Source of the DNA: RYN-230 sp963834515 | GTDB taxonomy: Bacteria > Actinomycetota > Actinomycetes > Streptosporangiales > Streptosporangiaceae | Length of the DNA stretch: 64,000 nt | Assembly: GCA_963834515.1 (NCBI GenBank) | Contig: CAWICB010000009.1 | Coordinates: 248,001-312,000, forward strand | Reading direction: 5' to 3' | In this document: piece by piece, positions 33,602-41,846 of the stretch | How positions within the stretch are numbered: the first letter of the stretch is position 1 | Layout: the number at the start of each line of letters is the position of its first letter | Program-made: the position numbers and the translations under genes | Notes under the pieces: generated by a model | Databases searched by the model: none | What the model was told of the DNA's origin: nothing | What the model saw: only the letters and a program-made list of their open reading frames with translations

Positions 33602-33880
33602 ATGTCATCTCAGCCTGAACCGCAGCACCTGGACAACCGGCACCGGGACACGCTGCGCCAGATCTTCGAGCATCCGACCAGCCACAACGTCGAGTGGCGC
33701 GCGGTTGTCTCGCTGCTCGAGGCGGTCGGCACGGTCACCACCCGGCACGACGGCAAGGTGGCCGTGAAGCTCGGGGGGGACCAGGAGTTCCTCGACCCGC
33801 CCCGGGGCAAGGACATCGATACCCAGATGGTCCTGGACCTGCGCCGGATGCTGAGCCAGGGCGGCTACCAGCCATCCTGA
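33602..33880 (+). CDS. small HicA-like hypothetical protein
   Basis: 92 residues from ATG 33602 with AGGAGGAACGC upstream. The central part (NVEWRAVVSLLEAVGTVTTR, GKVAVKLGGDQEFLDPPRGK) follows the strand-helix-strand order of HicA dsRNA-binding toxins, but the catalytic His and glycine-loop are replaced (RHDGKVAV). No HicB-like gene is adjacent. It may be a HicA-derived protein with another role. Confidence 0.68.
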   Translation: MSSQPEPQHLDNRHRDTLRQIFEHPTSHNVEWRAVVSLLEAVGTVTTRHDGKVAVKLGGDQEFLDPPRGKDIDTQMVLDLRRMLSQGGYQPS

Positions 33881-33888
33881 TCCGCTGT

Positions 33889-33931
33889 GGGCCCGGCCGC
33901 CAGGCTCTGGATGCGCCTGGCGGCCGGGCCC
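33889..33931. terminator. perfect 17-bp hairpin between convergent genes
   Basis: GGGCCCGGCCGCCAGGC (33889-33905) pairs fully with 33915-33931 around the loop TCTGGATGC. It separates the HicA-like and beta-propeller genes and probably serves both. Confidence 0.8.
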
Positions 33932-33946
33932 GGGCCCACAGCAGCG

Positions 33947-35326
33947 TTACCTGCGGCCCGCGGGCCCGCGAAGTTCCAGCCCGCCGCCGGGCGCGTAGCT
34001 CCGGAGCACACCATCGAGCCCCGTCACGTAGAACGCGCCCTGTGACACGGCCGGGGAGCCCCAGAAGCCATAGACGGGCTTCTGCGTCCACAGGGTGGCG
34101 CCGTTCGACAGCGCTAGCGCATACAGATTCCCGGAGAGGTCCCCGATCAGCAGGACCCGGCTGCCGGACGGCCCGGTTACCGCGGGAGAGGCGTTGAACG
34201 CCGCCGTGGGCAGGGCGTGCCAGACCAGCGCTCCGGTGAGAGCGTTGAGCGCGTAGACACCGGTGCCGGAGGAGACGTAGAGCCGGTTGCCGACCAGGGA
34301 GCTGCCCGACACGTCAGCGTTGGTGCTGTAGGCCAGGGTGTACTTCCAGATCACGCTGCCCGTGGTGAGGTTGAGGGCATAAACGATCTTGTCTTTCCCA
34401 GTGACGTAGACAACGCCCTGGGAAAAACGGTTCTGCCCGGGCGCGGAGATGGTCGGGGCCGCGCCCACGTCCAGGTCGGCCCGGCTGCTGGTCCGGTACC
34501 GCCAGACCAGCGCACCGGTGGTGGCGTTGAGCGCGTACACGGAGTCGTCGCTGTCCTTGCTGCCGAACACGAGCAGCGGCACACCGTCAGCGTCGGTGCC
34601 GTAGGCAGGAGACGACCAGGTGCCCCCCGGAGCGACCTTGAACCCGGTGAACTCCCAGTCCTTCTTGCAGCCGCCGTGCTTGCTGCCCGCGCCGTAGAGG
34701 GCCCATTCTGCGCCCGGCGCGCTGCTGCTTGGGACGGTGCCGTCGTAGACCACCGGCCCCGATCCGTCAGCCGCGCTGACCACGACGGGGGACGCCAAAA
34801 TCGACCCCCCGGTGTAGAACGAGCACACCAGGGCGCCGGTGGACGCGTTCAGCGCGTAGAGCGTGCCGGACGTGGAGCCGAAGTACACCACACCCTGGTA
34901 CACCGCGGGTGAGGCCACGACCGTGCCGGCGGTGAGCTTATAGCTCCAGATCGCCGCGCCGCCGCCCGCCGGGTAGGCGTCGAAGTAGTTGTTGGCCCCT
35001 GCGTAGACCACCGCCTTGTGCAGTACGGAGCTGGTGGCCACGGCAGGCGAGGAGGCGCTGGTGGTGCTGACCTTGGCGGACCACTTCTGCCTCAGCGTGG
35101 GGGCCGTCGTGGTGTTGATCGCCGTCTCCGGTGAGAAACCGGTATGGGCGGGATTGCCGCGGAACATCGGCCAGTTGGCCGTAACGGCGGTGGGGGCCGG
35201 CCGCCCGGTCTCGTGGCCTGACTGGGCGGCCGCGGCGGCGGGACCCGCCACCGCGAGCGCCCCGCCCAGAGTGGCGGCGGCCGCAGCGACGGCCAGCGCC
35301 AGCCTGGCTGGACATAGGTTTAGCAT
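33947..35326 (-). CDS. secreted PQQ-type beta-propeller repeat protein
   Basis: 459 residues with a Sec signal peptide (to about residue 33). Repeated blades with the PQQ-enzyme signature appear at least six times: YALNASTGALVCSF, YALNATTGALVWRYRT, YALNLTTGSVIWKY, YALNALTGALVWHA and LYALALSNGATLWTQ. The blades resemble BamB and quinoprotein propellers; there are no obvious PQQ or Ca ligands for dehydrogenase activity, so a binding/scaffold role outside the cell is more likely. AGGAGCATCTC precedes the ATG. Transcribed toward the HicA-like gene and away from the polysaccharide locus. Confidence 0.88.
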   Translation of the reverse strand: MLNLCPARLALAVAAAAATLGGALAVAGPAAAAAQSGHETGRPAPTAVTANWPMFRGNPAHTGFSPETAINTTTAPTLRQKWSAKVSTTSASSPAVATSSVLHKAVVYAGANNYFDAYPAGGGAAIWSYKLTAGTVVASPAVYQGVVYFGSTSGTLYALNASTGALVCSFYTGGSILASPVVVSAADGSGPVVYDGTVPSSSAPGAEWALYGAGSKHGGCKKDWEFTGFKVAPGGTWSSPAYGTDADGVPLLVFGSKDSDDSVYALNATTGALVWRYRTSSRADLDVGAAPTISAPGQNRFSQGVVYVTGKDKIVYALNLTTGSVIWKYTLAYSTNADVSGSSLVGNRLYVSSGTGVYALNALTGALVWHALPTAAFNASPAVTGPSGSRVLLIGDLSGNLYALALSNGATLWTQKPVYGFWGSPAVSQGAFYVTGLDGVLRSYAPGGGLELRGPAGRR

Positions 35327-36476
35327 GAGATGCTCCTAGCTTCGGTTATCTCCGTTGCCGACGGCGCGTGCGGCTGGTTTTAATGCCGCTCTCGCGCCAC
35401 AATCGGCCGCCGACCCGCGGCCATTCGTGCGGTTAAACCGTAAATTCAGCCGCAATGGGGCGAAGCTCGCGCTCCGGCCATGGCCTGGCTGGACAGCCGC
35501 CCGACAGCGTAGCGCATTACCGTCCTCGGGAAATCAATATCCGCTATACGCCTAATTCCCTGAATCTGGCAGTCGCGCCGCCATAAATGTCCTTTTAGGA
35601 CAAGACCGAGAACTTATAGCGGGTTTACCCCATTGGCATTAGCTGTGCTGCTCGGCGGCCGGCGCCGGACCCGGCGACGTGAACCCGTGGACCTGGACCT
35701 GGACCTGGACCTGGACCTGGACCTGGACCTGGCTCACCATTACGTGCCACGCCCGCCACAGGGCGGGAAGGACGGATAGGGCGCGGGCACAGGCCAGTTC
35801 CAGAGCCGGGCCGGGCGGCGTCGCAGTCCTGGTCCGGAGCCGCGACCACTACCCCGAGGACCAGCCCGGCGGTGGCGCACTGGCGGCCGGGGCCCGGCCG
35901 GTGCAGCCGGCGCGGCCGGGCAGCAGCGCCCGATGACTGCGCACTCGCCGGGCCGCCAGCCCGCTTCGGGCAGCCTCCGGAGGCCACCCCCGCCAGACTT
36001 GCCAAATACTCACTATGCCATCTGTGGCTGGCTGCCGTGAGCGGCACGCAAGTAGTCTTTCCGTATCCGGGAATAACGTGTCATAGCCCTTTAAGCAGGA
36101 CGGCATACGCAGATCTCGCATAGTTATCCCTCAGCGGTATCACTGGTTCAGAACATTAACTGGCGTGATAGCCTGACGACCGTCAGGTCGCACGTTAGTT
36201 TCATTCTCATGGCCCGGAAAGTGCTATTTTGGCCAGCCACCCAGATAGGTGCGAATCGATCGCTCCCACAGGGCGCCCCGGATGCCAGAAAAGGACGAAT
36301 TCTTGATAAACCGCGGAGACTCCACGCGGTCATCCCGCGATTATCGCCAAGGTGGAGACCGTCGCGTCTTGCGTTCCGGCCTTGGCTACCGCCGAGACGG
36401 GAAAGCCGCCGCAGCCAAGGTACGGACAAAAGTATCGCAGGGCGCGGCTCCCGAAGGAAGGACGTTCGTCAACGAA
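35327..36476. other. long AT-richer intergenic region
   Basis: About 1.15 kb without a convincing gene. The first 300 bases (35335-35640) and 36000-36250 are clearly richer in A+T than the neighbourhood, with runs such as ATATCCGCTATACGCC, and look like promoter DNA for the divergent genes. A TGGACC hexamer tract lies at 35688-35732. Open frames across it encode WT or GP dipeptide runs and are rejected. The GT-C frame is open from 36249, so the first 230 bases before 36477 could be a longer N-terminus. Confidence 0.55.
35688..35732 (+). repeat. TGGACC hexanucleotide tandem repeat, about 7.5 copies
   Basis: Seven perfect TGGACC units followed by TGG. Read either way it gives dipeptide runs (Trp-Thr or Gly-Pro) but no gene signals accompany it. 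Candidate slippage-prone locus upstream of the polysaccharide genes. Confidence 0.85.
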
Positions 36477-38273
36477 ATGGCACACACCGGACCCCTGCCA
36501 ACCCTCGAGTCCGACCGGCTCATACCCAGGCAGCCTGACGCTGCGCCGTCACATCTGCTTCCGCCATCTCGCCCTACCTGGCAGCGAATCGTTCCGCGGT
36601 ACCTGCCCCTGCTGCTCATCCTCGTCGTCCAGACAGCGCTGGCGCTGCGTCTCGTGCGGGCCAACACGGCATTCGAGGACGAGGCCCTGTACCTGTGGGC
36701 CGGACATCTGGAGTGGGCGTCCTGGCTGCATGGCGCCCGCATTCCCCTGTTCCCGACTTACTTCTCCGGCGCACCGGTCCTCTATCCCCCTCTCGGCGCG
36801 CTCGCGGACAGCGTAGGCGGGCTCACTGGCGCACGAATCCTGTCCATGTTCTTCATACTCGGGGCAACTGTCCTGCTGTGGGCGACAACAAAACGACTGT
36901 ACGGTGAGCGCGCCGCTTTCTTCGCCGCCGGGCTGTGGGCGGCGATGGGCCCGACTCAGCGGCTCAGCGCGTTCGCCACATTCGACCCCATGGCCTTGTT
37001 CTTCGTCGCCCTCGCAGCGTGGTTCGCGACCGGCGGCACAGGGCGGCAGTCGGCAACCCGGTGGATGCTCGCCGCAGCGGGTGCGATGGCCTTCGCGAAC
37101 GTGACGAAATACGCGACAGGGATTTTCGATCCGACCATTGTCGGGCTCGCCTTCCTGAGCGGTTCTTCGGCCGACCGGAAGGATGCCCAGCGCCGGGCCG
37201 CTTACCTCCTGGCGGTAGCGATTGCCTTGATCATCATACTGCTCGAGACCAGCCACGGCTGGTACCTCACCGGGCTCGAGCAGACCACCCTGACCAGGCA
37301 GTATGGCGGGACGCCCACCTCGCTGGTGCTGCGCAGCTCCTGGGACTGGACCGCAGTCGTGGTGGTGCTGGGCATGCTGGCCGTGGCCATCAGCATCAAG
37401 GCCGAGCCGGTAGCCGGGCGGTGGCTGCTGCTCCTTCTGGTCGGAACGGCCGCCCTGGTGCCAACCGAGCAGGCCCGGATTCACACCTACACGTCGCTGA
37501 GCAAGCACGTTGACTTCGGGGCCTGGTTCGTTGCCATCGCGGCGGGATATGCGGTTGACCGCGGATTGCGGTGGATCAGGAGCCGGGGGCGGCGGTGGGC
37601 ACTAACCGTCGCGGTCAGCCTGCTGCTGGTACCGGTGGGACTGGCCGGAACGGCTCAGGCGGACAGCCTTTTTGTTTGGCCAGGGACGAGGAACCTCATT
37701 CCCGTGCTGCGGCCGCTCACGGATCACGGCGGCCGCTTTCTGGCTGACGACGACCCGCCGCTGGAATATTACTTGTCGCGCACTTCCTGGCGGCAATGGA
37801 GCAGCGTTTACAGCATCACGCTGCCGTCCGGAAAACGGGAGCCCATGACGAGTGATGCGTTCGGTCCCTACCAGGCCAGGCTCGCGGCGCACTACTTCAA
37901 CGTGGTGGTGCTCGCCTTCACTGATAAACCCCCTCTCGATCACGCGATTGCCAGGTACTTGTTGACGGACCGTGCCTACAGGTTCGCCGGAACAGTTCCT
38001 TACAGTAACCACGGCGCTACCGGAAGCTATGCGATCTGGGTGTACCGCGGCATCAGCAGACACCAGGACAAGAAGATCGGCCGGGACAGGCATACACACC
38101 GGCACGGGGGCCGGCGCAGGTTCGGGGGCCGGCGCAGGTTCGGGGGCCGGCGCAGGTTCGGGGACCGGCGCAGGTTCGGGGACCGGTACCAGCACAGAGA
38201 CAGGAACAGGGCCATCAGCAGGCACCCGGACAGGAGCATCGGCAGCCCCGGCAGCAGTGGGAGTGGCAAGTGA
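36477..38273 (+). CDS. GT-C fold membrane glycosyltransferase (ArnT/PMT-like)
   Basis: 598 residues if started at ATG 36477, which leads straight into the first membrane helix; in-frame ATGs upstream at 36249 and 36282 are possible. About ten to twelve membrane helices. The short loop after helix 1 has the acidic motif NTAFEDEALYLWAGHLE, where Asp/Glu act with a polyprenyl-phosphate sugar donor. Such enzymes move mannose or other sugars from lipid carriers to acceptors outside the membrane. The soluble C-terminal domain ends in an Arg-rich tail made of repeats of RRRFGGR. The TGA overlaps the GT2 start. Confidence 0.85.
   Translation: MAHTGPLPTLESDRLIPRQPDAAPSHLLPPSRPTWQRIVPRYLPLLLILVVQTALALRLVRANTAFEDEALYLWAGHLEWASWLHGARIPLFPTYFSGAPVLYPPLGALADSVGGLTGARILSMFFILGATVLLWATTKRLYGERAAFFAAGLWAAMGPTQRLSAFATFDPMALFFVALAAWFATGGTGRQSATRWMLAAAGAMAFANVTKYATGIFDPTIVGLAFLSGSSADRKDAQRRAAYLLAVAIALIIILLETSHGWYLTGLEQTTLTRQYGGTPTSLVLRSSWDWTAVVVVLGMLAVAISIKAEPVAGRWLLLLLVGTAALVPTEQARIHTYTSLSKHVDFGAWFVAIAAGYAVDRGLRWIRSRGRRWALTVAVSLLLVPVGLAGTAQADSLFVWPGTRNLIPVLRPLTDHGGRFLADDDPPLEYYLSRTSWRQWSSVYSITLPSGKREPMTSDAFGPYQARLAAHYFNVVVLAFTDKPPLDHAIARYLLTDRAYRFAGTVPYSNHGATGSYAIWVYRGISRHQDKKIGRDRHTHRHGGRRRFGGRRRFGGRRRFGDRRRFGDRYQHRDRNRAISRHPDRSIGSPGSSGSGK
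38106..38183 (+). repeat. 18-base in-frame tandem repeat encoding an Arg-rich tail
   Basis: Units of GGGGGCCGGCGCAGGTTC at 38106, 38124, 38142 and a variant at 38160, then a partial unit. Being a multiple of three, it changes tail length without shifting frame and gives RRFGGR repeats in the coding frame; the opposite strand gives Pro/Ala/Glu-type repeats. Confidence 0.85.
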
Positions 38274-39808
38274 CCGTCATACGGAGCACCGGCCGTCACC
38301 GGATACCCGGGACGGTGCTGCCCACGCCTCCCGACGACGACGAGAAGGTCTCGTACGTGTGGCGCTCGCTGCCCTACCTGACCAGTGCGCTGGCGATCAG
38401 TTCCGCGTTCATTATCGCCGCCCAAGTGTTCTTCGAAATCGATAACCCCATAGCTATCCCGCTAGGCCTCTACACGGGCATTTACTTCTTTTACCAGGCG
38501 CTCAGCCTGCCGGTGAATTTCGCCGGCCGGAGCTTTGACCTGGCCGGGCACAACGATCTGGTCCAGAGCTGGCAACCGTCACGCTATCCGGATGTCGATA
38601 TCTTCTTGCCGATCTGCGGCGAACCAATCGAGGTGCTGCACAATACGTGGACGGGAGTATTCGAGCTTGTCCACGCCTACCCAGGCGTGGCGCGCGCCAT
38701 CGTGCTCGATGACGGGGACAGCGACGAAGCCGCTGCGCTCGCTCCATCCTTCGGTTTCACTTACTGGCGGCGACCAGAACACATGCATAAGAAGGCCGGG
38801 AATCTCAATTATGGGTATGCGCGCACCAGTGGGGAGCACGTCGTCGTATTCGACGCCGACTTCCGTCCCCGTCCCGACTTCCTGCACGAGACACTGCCTT
38901 ATCTGGATGACCCAGCTGTCGGGCTGGTGCAGACACCCCAGTACTTCCGGGTCAGCAGGCAGCAGACCTGGGTCGAGCGCTGCGCAGGGGCATCTCTTGA
39001 GGTCTTCTACCGTTCGGTGCAGGTCTCGAGGGACCGGTTCGGCTCAGCGCTGTGCGTTGGCTCCAATGCCGTCTACCGGCGGGCAGGCCTGGCGGCGGTC
39101 GGGGGATTCACCGAGATTCCCTACGCGGAGGACTCCCACACCGGCCTGGATATGCGCCGCTTCGGCTACGAGCTGGTGTACGTGCCGATCGTCCTCGCGG
39201 CTGGGGTCTGCCCAGCGGGCATCGGCTCGTTCATGCGCCAGCAGTACCGCTGGTGCTGCGGGGCAACGTCGCTGATCTGGACGCGGCACATGTGGCGGGT
39301 AAGGATGCCTTTCCAATCGCGGCTGCCCTATATCGCAGGCTGGCTGTGGAATCTCACGACAGCCTTGCGTACGCTTGTCCTGCCGCTCATTCCCATCACT
39401 CTGCTTGCCTTCCTCCCCGGCGAGATCAAGCTGCGCAACGCCATTCTGCTGATCCCGCCCATCATCACCGGGGTTCTTCTGTACCCGCTATGGCACAACA
39501 GCCGCTGGTCGTTCCACGCCTGGCCGCTAGGCGTCGCGGTTGGCTGGGCCCAGGCTCTCGCACTATGGGACTTCGCCCGCGGCAAGGTGATGTCCTGGAC
39601 CCCGTCCCGGAGCCCGGGCGATGCGGCCAATGACTTCCGCAAGATGGTTTGCGGCTGGAACGGCAGCCTGGCCATCCTGTGGCTCGGGCTGGCCGGCTGG
39701 CGCTTTTACCAGACCGACTCGATTCGGTTCGCGGCCATCACCGTGCTTGGCCTGGTCAACCTGGCCGCCATCGCCCGGGTAGTCTTCCCCGGGAAGCGGG
39801 CCAGATGA
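38270..39808 (+). CDS. cellulose-synthase-like family 2 glycosyltransferase
   Basis: 512 residues starting at GTG 38270 inside the previous stop. Two N-terminal helices (35-85), a GT-A catalytic domain and three or four C-terminal helices. All processive GT2 motifs are visible: DDGDSD (147-152), DAD (195-197), AED in place of TED (286-288) and QQYRW (324-328). It polymerises beta-linked sugar from a nucleotide sugar and secretes the chain through its membrane channel. No PilZ domain is present, so no direct c-di-GMP control. Translationally coupled to the GT-C gene. Confidence 0.92.
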   Translation: MTVIRSTGRHRIPGTVLPTPPDDDEKVSYVWRSLPYLTSALAISSAFIIAAQVFFEIDNPIAIPLGLYTGIYFFYQALSLPVNFAGRSFDLAGHNDLVQSWQPSRYPDVDIFLPICGEPIEVLHNTWTGVFELVHAYPGVARAIVLDDGDSDEAAALAPSFGFTYWRRPEHMHKKAGNLNYGYARTSGEHVVVFDADFRPRPDFLHETLPYLDDPAVGLVQTPQYFRVSRQQTWVERCAGASLEVFYRSVQVSRDRFGSALCVGSNAVYRRAGLAAVGGFTEIPYAEDSHTGLDMRRFGYELVYVPIVLAAGVCPAGIGSFMRQQYRWCCGATSLIWTRHMWRVRMPFQSRLPYIAGWLWNLTTALRTLVLPLIPITLLAFLPGEIKLRNAILLIPPIITGVLLYPLWHNSRWSFHAWPLGVAVGWAQALALWDFARGKVMSWTPSRSPGDAANDFRKMVCGWNGSLAILWLGLAGWRFYQTDSIRFAAITVLGLVNLAAIARVVFPGKRAR

Positions 39809-39819
39809 TCAGCCCTGGT

Positions 39820-39871
39820 GTGCGGCCCGCGGGTGCGCGGCCCGCGGGTGCGCGGCCCGCGGGTGCGCGGC
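39820..39871 (+). repeat. 15-base tandem repeat between convergent genes
   Basis: The unit TGCGCGGCCCGCGGG is repeated three times with partial ends, between the ends of the GT2 and GH12-like genes. Each unit is itself nearly palindromic (CGCGGCCCGCG), so it may also act as a transcription terminator. Confidence 0.7.
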
Positions 39872-39887
39872 CATCGCGCATGACAGG

Positions 39888-40595
39888 CTAGGAATACTGG
39901 GCCGTCAGCCAGTACCTCGTCATCACGAACTTCCTGGGCACGCCGCCGGTGTAGGCGATCTCCCACCCGAAGCCGACCTGCCCGAGGGTGACACTCGCCG
40001 GGATGTAGTGGTGATTGATCAGCCATCTGAGGGACGCGAGGATATTTGTCTGGCCGCTGTGCTCGTTGTGGTCCAGCGCGAAAACATAGTAGGAGCGGAT
40101 ATTCCAGACCGCGAAGTGCTGGCCGGAGATGGTGGCGTGCGCGATGATATGCCCGGCCGGGGTCTGGCCCTCGTTGTCCACCCAGATCATGACCTCTATG
40201 TGGCTGTTGTCCAGCCACACGTCGTCTGCCGCCTCAGCACCCCGCTGGCCGTGGAGGGCCGGCATGAACTGGGTGAAGCCGTTGCGGAGGGTGCGGAGCG
40301 AAGAGACCGGCACGTTCTTGAAAATCCGCTCCACCTCGGGAAAGGATTTCACCCGCAGGTCGCCCATCCGCTGAGCGGACTGGACACCCCAGAAGTCGTA
40401 GGAGTCGGCCCAGATCGTCTGCGGGCCCGCAGACGGGTTCCACATGTTGTTATTTATCAGGAATCCGCCGCTCTTCCATACCGCCTTCGCCGCAGACGCT
40501 TTCCATTTGGTGTGCGGGATGGTCGCTGCGGAGACAACTCCGACGGACATGACCACGACGATTACAACCAGCAGTGCCAACTGGATGCGCCGCAT
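39888..40595 (-). CDS. secreted GH12-like (endoglucanase-fold) protein
   Basis: 235 residues from ATG 40595 (GGGAG eight bases upstream); signal peptide about 1-23. The order of segments follows the GH12 cellulase fold: FLINNNMWNPSAG, RVKSFPEV, the nucleophile strand SHIEVMIWVDNEGQTPAG with Glu134, GQHFAVW, FLALD-like YYVFALDHNEHSGQTNILAS, and the acid/base strand GFGWEIAYTGG with Glu212. GH12 enzymes cut beta-1,4-glucan or xyloglucan. Next to a cellulose-synthase-like enzyme, it may trim the exported chain, as GH8 BcsZ does for cellulose. It is convergent with the GT2 gene. Confidence 0.78.
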   Translation of the reverse strand: MRRIQLALLVVIVVVMSVGVVSAATIPHTKWKASAAKAVWKSGGFLINNNMWNPSAGPQTIWADSYDFWGVQSAQRMGDLRVKSFPEVERIFKNVPVSSLRTLRNGFTQFMPALHGQRGAEAADDVWLDNSHIEVMIWVDNEGQTPAGHIIAHATISGQHFAVWNIRSYYVFALDHNEHSGQTNILASLRWLINHHYIPASVTLGQVGFGWEIAYTGGVPRKFVMTRYWLTAQYS

Positions 40596-41846
40596 TACAC
40601 ACTCCCTACTGTGCGTTGTGACCATTTGTGGTCAGCGGCACGGTGCCGCGATCTGCCTGTCGGCCCGGACAGCCAGCGTGACTCTCCCAGGGCCGGCCCA
40701 GGAAAGCTCGTCGTGCCGGGCACTGGCCAGAACCGGAGGGTTAGTGCGGCCGGCTGGGCATACTCGCTTGAGCCGGGCCCCGGGGCGGGGCATGCCGCCA
40801 ACGGGTTCCGTCCCCGGTCCCGGCTGACGTTGCTGTGCGGGCAGCTCACCGGGCCCGGCGTGGATGCGGGCCGGGCTGCGACGGCGTGCGCCGCCGCCGA
40901 TGGCCGTCGGGCAGCCCCGGCCGGCCGGTCGCACGGCGTTCTCGGTGGCGCGAGGGCATGAGCGACTCGAAAGGCTTGCCGTAGCCGTGCTTAGCCAGCC
41001 CGGGGCTGGAACTCGTGGCGCAGCGGACAAACGACCTGGCCCCGTGATCCTCGCGCCAGCCATCATCCTTGAAGTGGACGATCTCCGCCTCCCGCGGGGG
41101 CCGAATTTTGATCCCTGAAGACGGGCGAAATGTACTGGTTGGATGGAACTTGGCCCAGCCCTGGCTGCTCACCTTCCAAGCTTAATCTCCGGTTGTACCA
41201 TAGGCGCGGCAAGGGCTCAATAATTGCCGGCTAGCTTTACCCGGAACCCGGGACGGGCATAAATGTGCTGATCTCCTGGCATAAGGCTCATTTCAGCGGG
41301 AACCTAACTGCGCATGCGAACACTGAATAGCAGATCCGGGACGTTCAGTGCGGCCTGCCCAGCCTCGATCTGTCGTGATCTGGATTTGGCGGGCAGCGGC
41401 GGCGGTCAAGCTGTCGCGCCGGGCCGGCCAGGATCCGCGGGCCCGCGTCCGTCCGTCCTAGCCGCAGGGCGATCCCGGCCGGTCAGCCGGGGACTAGCGC
41501 CTGCGGGCGGCTAATCACGGCGGTGAGCTAGGCCGGCCGGGGCCGGGTGGCACTGATTCTGGCCGCCCGGCTCTGGTCCGGCCCTGTTCCCACGCTTCCG
41601 TGGGACGAGTTCACCGCAGACGCGGCCAGGTCAGCACGAGGTCTCAGGGCCAGCGTAGCCCCGGCCTAACGGCCAGGGACTAACGTCCAAGGACTAATGG
41701 CCCGGGCCAGATGGCTCGAGCCGGTTGTGCCAAGTGGACCGAGCTACATGGCTTTCTTTTCGGGTAATTCAGCCCTGTGCCGCCCAGGCAAATCTAAGGA
41801 GAGTGATATCAACGAAAACATCCAGAAGCAGAAGCGGGTGGGCGAA
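40596..41846. other. intergenic region without recognisable gene
   Basis: About 1.25 kb. Open frames of up to 108 codons exist on the minus strand (for example 40846-41172) but show no family resemblance and no ribosome site. Composition is mixed, with an AT-richer stretch at 41190-41340. The last 100 bases hold an AAGGAGAG purine run near 41800 and the leader of the GH26-like gene. Confidence 0.5.

Noticed and set aside
35625..36047. Minus-strand frame with a Gly-Pro run
   Set aside because: The Gly-Pro run is only the TGGACC repeat read in reverse; no ribosome site.
38106..38183. Possible CRISPR-like array
   Set aside because: Units are 18-base perfect tandem repeats without spacers and encode the GT-C tail.
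40846..41172. 108-codon frame in the gap before the GH26-like gene
   Set aside because: No family match, no ribosome site, and Arg-rich composition typical of chance frames.
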